Below, in pieces: positions 25,655 through 38,320 of a stretch of DNA of 64,000 nucleotides (positions are counted from its first letter, which is position 1; each line of letters begins with the position of its first letter). The stretch covers positions 411,396-475,395 of the forward strand of contig QAOA01005636.1 of NCBI GenBank assembly GCA_003255065.1, read 5' to 3'. A program made the translations under genes and the position numbers. Source of the DNA: Cercis canadensis. Lineage: Eukaryota; Streptophyta; Magnoliopsida; Fabales; Fabaceae. Under the pieces are notes generated by a model that searched no databases, was not told the origin of the DNA, and saw only the letters and a list, made by a program, of their open reading frames with translations.

Positions 25655-26856
25655 GAGTAAACCTACAATTTGGTCCTTAAAATATTCGAGTTCGGACAAA
25701 TTGGTCCTCCAAATATATAAAAACTACAAATTAGTCCTCCAAATATTAGATATCCATAACAAATTGGTCATTCGTTAGTGTAGTTTGTTAACTGGTGATG
25801 GAAGTGTTGACGTGTCACCGTTAAATGCAAATGTGGCATGTTAGTTGCTGAAATGACATTTTCATTTGCCATGTAGGTTGCTGGTGTGGATTATTAACAA
25901 CAACAAAAAAAGTCATCTTTCACGTGTTGGATGCGAAGCGGTGTCGTTTTTCTTATTTGGGTTGAGCTTCATCTCCCTGCATTGGCCAAAGCTCAAAGAA
26001 CAGCATAAACAGTATACTGGTTAGGCATATATCCCTTAAATTGCATATTATAGAACAATTCCAACGCATAATCATTAAATCCATTCTGTGAATAACCTGC
26101 AATCATCGAAGTCCATGATACCACATTCCTCTCGTCCATTTCATCAAAAACTCTCTCCCATCTCTTACAGCCCCATTTTTCATATACATATCAACAAGAG
26201 TAGTTCCTACACTAACATTCTTCTCAAACTCATACTTCATACATTGACAATGCACTTGCCTACCCACTATCCCATCAAACGAACATGCACAAACTTTCAA
26301 AATGCAAGACATGGTAAGACCGTCAACGGGTATACCTGAACGACAAATACCCATAAACAGATGGAGAGCCTCTTGGGTTTGGTCATTACGAGAATAATGA
26401 AAGAGCAAGTGGTTATATTCTTTAAGGTCTCTGGGAATGCAAGGAGTATTGTACTCGAAGCTCCAAAGAGGGGTTATGGGATTGAGGGCAACGGCGTATG
26501 ATTGAAGCAAAGGCTTATTGTGGTATTGAAATGCAGGGAGATGAAGCTCGACCCAAATGAGAAAAACGACACCGCTTGGCATCCAACACATGAAAGAGGA
26601 CTTTTTTATTGTTGTTAATAATCCACGTCAGCAGCCTACATGACAAATGAAAATGTCATTTCAACAACTAACGTGCCACGTTTGCATTTAACGGTGACAC
26701 GTCAGCACTTCTGTTAGCAATTAACAGACTACACTAACGGAGAACCAATTAGTTATAGATGTCTAATATTTTGAGGACTAATTTGTAGTTTTATATATTT
26801 GGAGGACCAATTTGTCTGCACTCAAGTATTTTGAGAATCAAAATGTAGGTTTACTC
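25655..26856. mobile_element. Mutator-like element 3 carrying a PPR fragment, 9-bp TSD
   Basis: TIRs of about 330 bp start GAGTAAACCTACAATTTGG (left) and GAGTAAACCTACATTTTGA (right complement). A perfect TSD, TTAAGTTTA, lies at 25646-25654 and 26857-26865. TIR sequence resembles MULE 1 (GAGTAAA start, repeated 'acaaattggtcct' phrases), so these two are one family. It lies only 21 bp from MULE 2. No transposase; the cargo is part of a pentatricopeptide-repeat gene. Confidence 0.92.
26020..26591 (-). pseudogene. Captured pentatricopeptide-repeat (PPR) gene fragment
   Basis: The minus-strand frame from 26591 to 26103 contains PLS-type PPR sequence: KEYNHLLFHYSRNDQTQEAL, SGIPVDGLTMSCILKVCACS, GRQVHCQCMKYEFEKNVSVG, TTLVDMYMKNGAVRDG. 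After a frame change near 26140 the match resumes as EMDERNVVSWTSMIAGYSQN and GFNDYALELFYNMQFKGYMP down to about 26020. Intact PPR genes of this class bind organellar RNA. This is a broken, partial copy inside a MULE. Its 5' portion overlaps the right TIR. Confidence 0.8.
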
Positions 26857-26865
26857 TTAAGTTTA

Positions 26866-28100
26866 TCTCACATCTTTTTAATTGATTTTATGAAATATTT
26901 CCTTTTAGACAATATTTGTGGTGACCAAAATTACTATTGAAAAAGCCACATAAAATTGTACTCGTACCTTTTAATATAAATTATGCTCGCTGATTCAGTT
27001 ATAAACAAGTGCCATAACGGCATTAGTAAGAAAAAAAAAAAGTGTAGTAGAATAAATAAAACTGGGAGAGTAACCGGTAATAAAGTGCGCCCCGATATGC
27101 TGAGTTGCTGAGTGCTGACGCTGGTCCGAGGACAGAAGATAAAAAGGGAAAGATCCAGACAAACACAGTCATGTGCGTTCTGGCATGTCGCTTAAGACTG
27201 TTTGCGGCCATTAACACCGATTAAAGGAAAACAGCAGCTCACCAACAACACCACGCCAGATAAATGATAAATTCATTTATTCACCGGCGGTAAGGTAATT
27301 TACTAATAACTTTTCCAACAATGTACATATATATGTTTATGTTTGATAATTTTTTTTGTGTGTCCTCTGCAATTTCCTCGCGTTTCGTCAAATTGCTTTC
27401 CAATCGGTAGAAATATCCATGTTTGATGTGGTCCTCTGAGTGATCTGCTGACGAGGATTGGTCCCACGGATATCCTAATCAAGACAAGATACGCGCAAAA
27501 TGACAAGCAAGATGTTTATTTATTTTTGAGGTGGGTGTCGATCAGAGACAATATGTTGGTCTCTTGTTATTTCTCTGATCAAATCAGTACCGCTGGTTTT
27601 ATTTTTTCTGCTTTTTATTTCAATGTTCCCTTTCCCTGGTCTTACGATGATTTTAGTTTAGCATGGATATTTCTGTTGGATAAGGATGTGGTGTAGGATT
27701 GAGAGGGAGTTTCAGGTCGATACTAATCGTCCCTAGTGCCTACTGGGTTTAGATTTTTCCTCCCCAATTGAGAAGACTTCTAGCAATTTCTGGCTACCTT
27801 GGGATAGTGATATTTCATCTGTTTCCCAAAAAAAGATTGTGTGATTGATTAGTAGCTCAACTCATTAGTCACAAATACAATCAACCTTATTGTTAGGATA
27901 CAAATACTCTTTCCTCGATCTTCACTTTGATGCATACTAGTTCGATATATTGGCTTTACTTAGATCAGTCATAAAATCTTCATAACCAGTTGTTGGAAAA
28001 TTGTCTGATGTTGCTTTCGGTGGGCATTGACATAATCTGAAACTTACCCATTTCCCACGGCTACAGCAGGTGGTGCCTGTCTCAGCGAGCGAGCAAATTC
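26866..28100. other. Intergenic upstream of the BTB gene
   Basis: No recognisable gene or bounded element. Short minus-strand frames at 27023-27217 and 27303-27506 lack support. The promoter of the BTB gene should occupy the last few hundred bases. Confidence 0.4.
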
Positions 28101-28110
28101 CTTATAAATA
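28101..28110 (+). promoter_or_regulatory. Candidate TATA box for the BTB gene
   Basis: CTTATAAATA lies 56 bp upstream of the chosen ATG. The match is good and the spacing fits a short leader. Not verified. Confidence 0.4.
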
Positions 28111-28165
28111 GTGTTCATCTACTTGTTTTAGTTGTGTAAACTACTGGGTCACTCGGCTAGAAGAA

Positions 28166-31100
28166 ATGATAGAAAAGAAGGAGGAGTTTCTCACTGTGGC
28201 GCCATTCGAGTGTGCATGGCGAAAGGATTTGAAATTCCGAGAAGCAGGTCGGGGTTGTGTGTCTTTTGAAGCTTTTGCGCGCAATGATGTCACGCTGGTT
28301 TTCCGGGAGAATGTGGGAAGCCGTCACTACCATTATAAAAGAGATAGTAGTCCTCACTATACTGTCATATTGGGTAGTCATAGGAATCGACGACTGAGAA
28401 TTGAGGTTGACGGAAAAACTGTCGTCGATGTAGCAGGCCTTGGACTTTGTTGCTCTTCATCGTTTCAGAGTTATTGGATCAGTATCTATGATGGGTTGAT
28501 CAGCATCGGTAAAGGGAAGTACCCTTTTCAGGATATCGTCTTCCAGTGGCTCGATTCTAATCCAAATTGTAATGTTCGGTATATTGGGCTCAGCAGCTGG
28601 GATAAACATGTTGGCTATAGAAATGTCAACGTGTTGTCATTAACACACAATCATATGTCCCTGTGGAAGCATGTTGATTTTGGTGAATATCAAGTTGAAG
28701 AGGAGGGCGATGAGGAGTTGGGAGATGAACTGATGGATTATGAGAACTGGGGGTTGAAAATTTTTCTCGAGAGTTGGGAACTATCTGACATGTTATTCAT
28801 CGTTGGTGTGGAGGAAAGACCTGTACCTGCTCATAAGGCAATTTTAGCAGCATCTGGGAATTTTCCTTTAAGCTCAGCATCATATGTTATCTCGTTGCCT
28901 ACAGTAACTTACCCAGTTCTCCATTCACTGCTTCAGTACGTCTACACTGGCTGGACCCAGGTATGCATATTCCCTTCTAACAGTTATCTCTGTATCTGCC
29001 TTCTCTGATTTGAAACATGGAGATTGTATGTTTTAAACAAAAAAGGAAGAAGAAGAACAGAGAAAGCTTCGTAAGAAATCACCCTGGGTTCTCTGAACTG
29101 AGCATTAGTATTGACATTATTGGACATGTAGAGACCATAGAGTTGATGTTGTTGTAAGTCGGGAGATCACCACTTAGTTGTGACACGAAAAAAGTTGCAA
29201 TCATAAATAAGACTTTGGTGTAAACTTTTTCAGTATTTGTATGATTACCAGGACTGGTTCTGAGCTTGGTCCAGAGTTTCACTTTGTTGCATGTTATTTT
29301 TATAGGACTATTTTTGTCTAAGGAGGGCCCTCTCCACCCATTTAGCTTTTCACTGATTATTTTGTTCTTTATATGCGACCCGATCTTACTATGATAAGCT
29401 TGTAACTTTGTCAAGTTCATATTCTTATTTAGGTAGCTTTACACTCATTACAGATCTAACTCCTATATAGATGTTTATATCCTTATGGTGGTTGTGTCTT
29501 TGTATCATGTAGATTCCACAGGAACAACTCAGTTCCTTGAGGGCTGTAAGCCTACAGTTTGAAGTTATGCCATTAGTGAAGCAATGTGAAGAGACTGTGG
29601 AACGGATTAAGCTAAACAGGAAGTTGTTTGAATCAGGCAACAATGTGGAGTTATCATATCCAAGCACCCGGCCTCATTGTTGTACAACTTTGCCCTCACT
29701 TCCCATTGGAATTCAGAGACTGAAACAATTGCAATCAGCTGGCGAGTACAGTGATGTAAACATCTACATTGAAGGTTATGGCCTTGTTGCCCAAGTGCAT
29801 AAAATTGTTCTCAGTTTATGGAGTATCCCCTTTGCCAAGGTGAGCTGACTTCACAACCGGTTATCTTGGTGGTCCTCCATTTTCTTTAGGAAAGCATATA
29901 TTAGAGATCTTTAAAAGAAAATTCCACACACTTTATAACAGCAAGATTTCTGCATCTGAGCATTAAGCCTCTTCTTATATGGAAGAAGAATATCCTTAGA
30001 TGAAGTCTATTATACGGCTTCATTTATAAGAGGTGGAGTGTATATCAATTAAAACCTTCAAGAAAATTCTGCAAATGTTTCAAAATCTTCCAAAACTAAA
30101 TTTTCTACGATAGGTGTAGTCTGAAATATCTTGGGTAATATTATTATTATTTTTTAAATGATATGAGGTCTAAGGAATATGAAATTTATAGTGAACAAAT
30201 TTGGCAGGTATATAACACAGTTGTCATTTTCAACATTGAGATGAAGTATCCAACATGCATAGCTTTAGAACTTGGATGCTGTAGGCTGGCTGTTGTTTTA
30301 ATGGTACCTCTTAATTTAATTTATGGAGTCTAAATCTTCCAAAACTAAATTTTCTACAATGGGTGGACTCTGAAATATCTTGGGTAATATTATTATTATT
30401 TTTTAAACGATATGAGGTCTAAGGAATATGGAATTTATAGTGAACAAATTTGGCAAGTATATAATACAGTTGTCATGTTCAACATTGAGATGAAGTATCC
30501 AACATGCATAGCTTTAGAACTTGGATGCTGTAGGCTGGCTGTTGTTTTAATCTTACCTCTTAATTTAATTTATGGAGTTGTGAGGTTCACCACATAATAC
30601 CTCCATACATGGTGTTATCATCCAACCTTTTGACTGTGTCATTGCAATGCCAGTTAGCACGTTGTCCAATAACTAGTGTTTGCCTCTTATACTTGTTAAT
30701 GATTTAAAATTTTATCTTTATGCTGGTGAAATTTATGTGATATTTTCTGCATGGACATTTTGTATCTTTTTGCACCATTCACATATGAGCCATTATTTAA
30801 AGATTTTCTTATACTGCCAGATGTTCACCAATGGAATGAGTGAAAGCATTTCGTCGGAGGTTACTATAAGGGATGTGCCACCAGAAGCTTTCAGAGCAAT
30901 GCTTGAGTTTATATACAGTGGTGAACTAAGTGACGCAGTTAGTTTAGATTCTGGTGCTTTCTTACTCCAATTGCTTTTATTGGCTGACCAATTTGGAGTG
31001 ACTCTTCTTCATCAAGAATGCTGCAAAATACTGTTAGAATGCCTCTCAGAGGTAGTTTAGTAAAATTAACTCTCCTCATTAATTAGTAGTTCTAGGAAGT

Positions 31101-34100
31101 TGACATCTTATTTCTGTTGACCTTATTACAGTATGCCACTTGAATTAACTGACCGGAGAAGAGGCTTGCGGTTTCAGACTTCTGAAAACAAAAGAGATCC
31201 ATTTTATAATAATGAATTATAAGATATTGATACTTCTCATCTACATATTATATGCAGGGATGGAGTTCTTCTAGTGGGTGAAGGTCATACAACAGAGTTT
31301 TTCTATTATGCACAAGTTTAATGGAGGAGGAGGCAGACAATTTTGGCAACTAATATTGCTGTAGCTTTTGAAGCTAACTGTTGGACTTTGTTGCAGGACT
31401 CAGTATGTCCACTCCTCCAAGTGGTTTCATCGATCCCATCATGTAGACTTATTAAAGAAACATGCCAGAGGAAATTTTCTATGAACTTTGACTATTGTAC
31501 CAGTACAAGTACTGACTTCTCCTTGTTAGACGAGACAGTTTTCAGCAATATCATTCAGGTGTGTTTCTCGTTAAGTTACTCTAAGTATTGAATTTGATGG
31601 TAAATTTTAGGCTTGAGATAGATGCATATGTTTACATATAATATCTTCTAAAGAGGCCTGCATATCCCATGATTACAAGTTTACAACTAAAGCAGGGAGG
31701 TTCTCTGCAAGAGCCGCATGAATTGGGGCAAACTAGTGGATAGGAGGGGCAAAAAGAACAAAGAAATGTTGGGATGTCATGTTTTAAATATGGCGTTAAA
31801 GAAATAAACAGGGATCAAGTGGATTCCTGCAACTGCACTCTGGACTGGACCTGAGTAGCTCGTTTTAATATTAGAACTGCAGATATTATTTCACACATTT
31901 GATTAGGTTAGATATCCTAAAATCTACCATAGGTTAGGTTAGATATAATTTAATTTATATTGCCTACCCTAGTGAGATCTCCCAGTATTTTAGCTCATTT
32001 GAATAATTATTTCTTCATTTATATTTGGATTTTGCAGCATCCAGATCTGGCAGTAACATCTGAAGAGAAAGTTCTTAATGCAATCCTAGTGTTTGGCATG
32101 AAGGCAAAAGAATTATTTGGGTGGGAAGTATTGGATGAGTTGATGATAAATTCAAAACCTGAACTCCTTTTTGGCGAGAGGCTTCAGTTGGTTAATGACT
32201 TGCTTCCCTTTGTGCGATTTCCACTGCTGCCATGTTCCTTGCTTAAGAAGGTTTGTAGGCTCTGGATATAGACGTGTATGGGCAGTTTGCAAGAATAGAG
32301 TTTGCTTAGTCTGACTAAAGCACTGTAATTGTTGTGCAGTTGCAGAATAGCAACATTAGCTGGCATATTCCTGTTTTCCAAAACCTTGTAAGTCTTCTTC
32401 CAGATAATTGTTTCAGACAATATGCGAAATGTGCTCTCAGAAATTTTGTTTCTTAGTATTTTTTTCTTTTATGCTATTTGTTACAGGTTAATGAGGCAAT
32501 TAATTTTATTGAATGTAGACTGGCAGGGACAGAAAATGAAGAGAAGTAAGTTATTATTTCTTTGTCTTAGTTAGACACCTCAGCTTCTGCGTTAGGGGCA
32601 TTTATTTCATGCATTGCATTTTAGTTGAGTAATTTTCAAGATTTAGATTGTAGCCCACTTCGATGCCCAGCAATTGTTTATTTGGTTGGTAAAAGAATTT
32701 GAAACCCAACTCTTCATTATATATTCAAATTCATTAGTCCCAGGTTTATTCAGGTTCTACTCTACAAATTTATGGGCATGATTCCAATATGGCTGTATAG
32801 AGGTATATTAGTGCTCCTATCCTTTATCTCCTTTTGGCAAATCCAAAATAAAATAGATGTATGCTACACAAAACTGTTTTCGCGCATTCAGTTTTGCAAT
32901 TGATTGAGTTCCCAATCTATCATTTTAGGAAACAGTTTAAAGAAAGAGAGAACACAAAAAGAAAAATATTATCCTAAACTGTTAAGGGAGAAGCGAATGC
33001 TCCTCTATGAAAATATTCTCCCATAATTTTTCGTGAAATGATATTTATTTTGTGACTTAAATGTTTATGTTTTGTATTTTCAATCTTTTCTCTCTTTTTT
33101 TTATTTATTTATTTTATTTCTAAAAGCCACATACGCTATGCTCTCTGTTCTTCAATTATGTTTTCTTGTCACTTGGTAAAAATTGTAGACTACATGGTGA
33201 AGGGAATAGTATTCCTTTCTAGACGCTACTTCTATTTGCTTATGTGGCAAGAAGTTGAACTCAAGCTTTAGAGAGGGCTCAATTATTAGATCACTACCTT
33301 ATTCCTTCAAGTTCCTATTCAGAATGATATTCATACGTTATGGAAACTTTGTTGTTTAAATAGGCATGTCTGACGTAAGTTGGCTCACATTAGCTTTCTT
33401 TGTATTTGTAGTGTTAGATTCCAACATAGGCGGTCTAGTTATAAGGAGTTTCAGTACATATGTGATGGGGATAGCAATGGAGTTCTGTACTTTGCTGGCA
33501 CATCATATGGTGAACATCAGTGGGTTAATCCTGTATTGGCAAAGGTAAATGGCCTGCATTATTTTCTTCGTTTGTTTTGATTTTCAATTAGATATTTATG
33601 TTTCTTGATAGGTCAATGACTGTTATACTAGCTCTTCACTAAAAACTTGCATGTGGCAGACACTTACCATTACGGCTAGCAGTCCCCTTTCAAGATACAC
33701 TGATCCTAAGGTTTTGGTCTCAAGAACTTACCAGGTAAGTGAAATGATTTTCTGAAATTGACTATTGATTGTTGAACTTGGAGTTTCTCCAAATGGTACT
33801 CAAACTTTACTTGCCTGTCACAGGGAACATCTTTTGCAGGGGCCCGAATGGAAAATGGAAATAAGTGTGCCTGGTGGATGGTTGACCTTGGCCAAGATCA
33901 TCAGGTATTATGTGTAATTTGTAATAGGGCATTGGCATGTAGAGAATTCACTTCGTTTGACCTAGATAAGTGGATATATGTGGAAGAAATACTAAATACA
34001 ATAATGGAACAGGCCACAGGCTTTGATTAGATGTGTTTGACCTGATTAGAAAGGGTTACTCATGATGAATTCTACCTGAAAGTGGCTGTTTAAAGTGGGG

Positions 34101-35097
34101 CATATCTACATGTATAATGGGGAAGTAGTTACTCCAACAAGGATCAGAGGGTGTTTGAGAAGGAACATCTACTAAATTATCTAAGAAAGGTATCACCAAT
34201 GCATTCGTAGCAGAGGACACGACAGCCATTTTTTTCAAGAAACTACGACCATTTGGCCAAGTTTATGAGTAATTAGTACACATATGAAGCCCAAAAGTTA
34301 GCATATTACTTTATATAAAACAATTTCGTGGATGTTTGCTTCGGGGCTGACATGGGAGAAAACATTAAAGTTCCTAGGTTACATATATATAAGTAACATG
34401 ACTATTTGCATGGTACCGTTTAGTACAGTTAACTGGTTTAACTACTAAATGTCTTCTTACCATCAAAGCTAGGAAGGTTGAGTTATATAATTTCCCATAT
34501 GATTCTATGAAATTATTGTCATTTGAAAATTTTCATTAGATCCTTCAACCTCCCAACCAACCTAACAAAGAAAATATTGGAGGAACAGTTGGTTAAATGC
34601 GTGGGCTTTACCAACTTTTGATATCAGTAGATCACTAGACAATATACAGAATTAGCATTCTAATGCAATGGAAGATTGCTTGATACAGCTTATGTGCAAC
34701 TACTACACTCTGAGACAGGACGGATCCAGAGCCTTCATGAGATGTTGGAATTTTCAGGTAGACTATCCTTCCTCTAAGGGCCATTTTAAATTTTTTTTTA
34801 AGAAAAAAATTCTTTATAACGAGTGATTATGTTAGAAGCGTGAAGGATATAACTAATCCTGTCATCTGAAAATGTCAGGCTTCACTGGACGGGAAGACCT
34901 GGACGAACTTGAGAGCTCATGAAAATGACGGGACAGTGTGTAAGGCCGGTCAGTTTGCATCTTGGCCCATAATTGGGGCGAACGCTCTGCTTCCTTTTAG
35001 GTTTTTTCGGGTTATTCTCACTGGACCAACTACAGATGCCACTAATCCCTGGAACTTCAGCATTTGTTACTTGGAACTCTATGGCTACTTTCTCTAG
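28166..35097 (+). CDS. BTB/POZ-BACK-discoidin domain protein, At2g30600 type
   Basis: Twelve exons: 28166-28960, 29513-29839, 30821-31051, 31397-31558, 32038-32250, 32340-32387, 32487-32545, 33412-33544, 33612-33734, 33824-33904, 34689-34757 and 34879-35097. They give 819 aa, against about 809 remembered for At2g30600. The N-terminal region (about 1-200) is the farnesoic-acid-O-methyltransferase-like fold. A first BTB domain follows (SDMLFIVGVEERPVPAHKAI, about 212-265), then a second (GEYSDVNIYIEGYGLVAQVH, about 345-430), a BACK-like helical stretch, and a C-terminal F5/8 type C (discoidin) region ending WNFSICYLELYGYF. BTB/BACK proteins commonly act as CUL3 substrate adaptors; that role is inferred. 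All introns are GT-AG and phases close. Intron 2 contains a 249-bp tandem duplication. Confidence 0.92.
30083..30578. repeat. Tandem duplication, period 249 bp, in BTB intron 2
   Basis: The segment beginning AAATCTTCCAAAACTAAATT at 30083 repeats from 30332 with only scattered differences. It lies entirely inside intron 2 of the BTB gene and has no coding potential. High identity implies a recent duplication or a local assembly error. Confidence 0.9.
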
Positions 35098-35973
35098 AGC
35101 GGTGGTGTAGAACTGTGCCCATTTTAGTTGACGTGCATGCTTTACTTTCCGTTTTCATTCATAATTCATAATCATGAGTCGAGTTTATGACTACCCCATC
35201 ATGTACATTATTGTTCATTGTCCAAGTAAATTAAGTGAATAATTATTAATGGATAAAGGTTTAAAGCTACATATATTTATGCTGTGTTTTATACTTTAAA
35301 TTTAACAAATTTTCCACTCAAACTGGCCGAAAATTTGTTTTCAGTTAAAGAATTTCGGCCTTATAATTGGAGCTCGGATATTGCATCCACTGTATGGTAG
35401 CCGCTGGATGATAAGTTTTAGGAGGTTTTTTTAGAGATGTGTACAAATTAATTATTTTTAAATTTATTTAAAAAAATAAGATAAATTAGTTTTATATCAA
35501 ATAAAATATAAAAATTACATATATTTATCATGTTAATGTAATATAACATACATATGTAATATCATAGAATTACGTAAATTTTAACTGCAATTCTTATCTA
35601 GCCTACCGTAATACATTCCCAAACATTTCAAACTGACTTATATTGAGGAACGGTGATTGAAGTATAAGCCTTGACAAACAGATTCGCGGTTACGCAAAAA
35701 GCATTCCATATGGCATCTATCATTATAACCCTGTTCCTTTTTCTCATTTTGTGCAAAGGGGAAGGACCTTGATTGCAAGATATATGAAACATGGTCAAAT
35801 TTCTACAGAATCATTATAGAAACTACGGGCCAACTACATGATACAATATCAAAGAAAGCTAATAAGAAATTTGACATTTAATACATCCATAAGAGTAGCA
35901 ATCTATGAAGTCCACAGAATCTAAATATCATGTCCGAAGGGCAGAGGAGGTAAGAGACCATCTGCAAGGTTGA
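35098..35973. other. Convergent intergenic region, BTB and SmD3 3' ends
   Basis: The BTB gene (plus) and SmD3 (minus) converge here. The 876 bp should contain both 3' UTRs. Nothing else is recognisable. Confidence 0.5.
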
Positions 35974-38320
35974 TCACCTCCGCACGGGTGGTACAACACC
36001 CCTACCGGGGGCTGCTCCACGGCCTGCAGCTTGAGCCTATACAAGCAAGGTTCTGGGTTAAACCACGTCTATCATATTAAAGGGTCAACCAGCAGGAAAT
36101 TGAACAAGCTGAGTGGCTGACAGTGAGATGGAGAATTTTATGTCTAATTTTGCTTGCATTGGGGGTTAAAACTACGATTGTATGTTAAAATCAGCAAAAT
36201 AAAAAAATAAGTACCTTTGCTCGCATTGCAACTGCTCTGCCTCTACCAACTCCAAGTGATGCACCCTTGCCCTTCAAGAAAATCAGAAAACAAAAGTTAC
36301 AAAAGTAAAGGCATAGCAAAAATGGAGTACTTAATCACTTTAACTTTTTGTTGATAAAAACATAATCACTTGAAAATAATAATATTAAATAAATAAATAA
36401 AAAAGAAACCTTGATTCTAGCATCCAAACGCTTGAACATAGGAGCATTCTTCAACATGTCTGGTATGACCATAAACCTGTTAAAATCCAAATAGTCTTGA
36501 TGACCTTCCACACAGAAAATAAAATACTTATTTGGAATATAAAGTTAATAATTAATGCATGATTCTACCTGACTTTGCTGCCTCGAATGAATACATGTTC
36601 CAGTTGTGATGTTTTTCCATCCTGAGGAAAATTTGACCATTATCAGCATCTAATCTTAAGTTCAGGATACATGTTAACGAATACAAATATAATTGAAACT
36701 GGAGATAGAAATGCCTCTATAACATCTAAAGATTAATAATCCCACTTTCTAGGCACCCTCCCATATTTAGTATCAGTACATTCTTACCAGTACATAAAGG
36801 AAAAATGGATGAGCCGCAATTATGTAAAACCAAGGCTAGCACTAAGGCAAGGGACAAGTCTAGGATAAAGTACATACTAATGACCCTAGGAAAGAAGCTG
36901 CTGACCAGCATAAATTTACCAGCTGCCAGCCTAATGGGTCCATTAAGTTTCAACATCTAATAAATGCCCCTCCGAATCTCTTATTTTATCTTCCCTACTT
37001 CCATGCCTAAATCTACATTTGTGCACAGTCCTCTTGTAGCTTCAACTAATTTGAATAACTAAGAGCATCATAACAAGTTTCTGGTTGGTTAATGATTAAT
37101 ACATAAAGGCTTCCATTAGGGGGAAAAAAACCCCCAAATCTTCCTTTGAAATGCTAAGAATACAATTAAAATTGAGAAGGGGCATAGTTCATTGGGCTAA
37201 TATTTTTGCGAAGACTTATGTATATGCATTACCATCTGAAGCCACAATGGCAGGTATTGGTTATTACATATGCTGGTTTGAAAGATTAAATACGTGGCAT
37301 GTATCTGATGACATGTTCTCTACACCCTGGGAGTCTCATAGATAATAATAAATTTACTTGCGCATTTTACTCTTCTCAAATATGAAATGAACTAACACTA
37401 TTTAACAGTAATGGTGAAGCTCAAACAATTGGCAAAAATTATAACTGAAATTCAGATCAAGTCGATTCACAGCAGTTCGGGCATTCATATTGCAAAATTA
37501 TCAAAAACCAAAAAGATGAGATAGTTTATGAAGTTGTTCAATTCCTTGACTCCACTCCACTTTAACATGACCAAAGGAAACCAACATATCCATATCCATA
37601 TCCATATCACTGCATACTTGCTTGCTTGATTCCTTTCCTTTCCTTTCAGGTTCACATTTGTAACTTAAACCAAATTAAACTTAATACCCAAACTATTTAT
37701 TAGATAACTAAAATTGGAGTCTGCTCGTGCTTTCCGTATGTATGCTAGATAACTCAACTAACCACGATTTCACTTAAACTGTTTCAATCATGATTTAGTA
37801 CGGTCCAAACTGGATTGAATCTTGCCTCCAAATTAGTAACAATATTTCGTTTAATTTCACACCCAGCAGGAGGGAGGATCGACAACACATATTCTGAATA
37901 AGTTCTCACAGAGAAGCGTATGCCTGTGGAGTTTTTAAAATTGATAGTATCGATGAGATTTAGGAAAGTTCGATAATATAAATTAGTTGGTTCAACATTG
38001 GCTAATCTCAAACTGGTACTAGCGCAGCACGTATCAAAAATCCAAGCTCCGGTACAATGTCAAGTAAAAAACGAAAATTAAATTTAAAATCATAACGATG
38101 AAGAGATCAGATGCAGAGATAGAATTAATATAAAGAAGATGGGATTACATATTACTCATACCTTGGCAGTATAGGTAATGTTCTCCAGTTGACAGTTCCA
38201 GTTGTCCTCGCACTCGATCATGCTTCCTCTATAGAGTTCTCCGCTCTTGAGCTCCACGGTCACTACGTGACCCGAGGCCTCGTGTAGTAGCTTCACTGGT
38301 ATTCCCAAACTCCTGCTCAT
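35974..38320 (-). CDS. SMD3: Small nuclear ribonucleoprotein SmD3
   Basis: Five exons on the minus strand: 38320-38162, 36621-36569, 36476-36410, 36271-36215 and 36036-35974, giving 132 aa. SmD3 is one of seven Sm proteins forming the ring on U1, U2, U4 and U5 snRNAs, needed for snRNP assembly and pre-mRNA splicing. The start reads MSRSLGIPVKLLHEASGHVV; the Sm1 motif spans about 10-45 and Sm2 about 60-78 (LEHVFIRGSKVRFMVIPDML). The tail is the expected RG-rich segment (GVGRGRAV, AAGRGAAPGRG) targeted by arginine methylation in this family. The first intron is long (1.5 kb). The promoter is constrained by a Mutator-type MITE that starts 183 bp upstream of the ATG. Confidence 0.97.

Noticed and set aside
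34056..34238. 60-aa minus-strand frame in BTB intron 10
   Set aside because: Vaguely retroelement-like, but no motif strong enough and no LTRs nearby.
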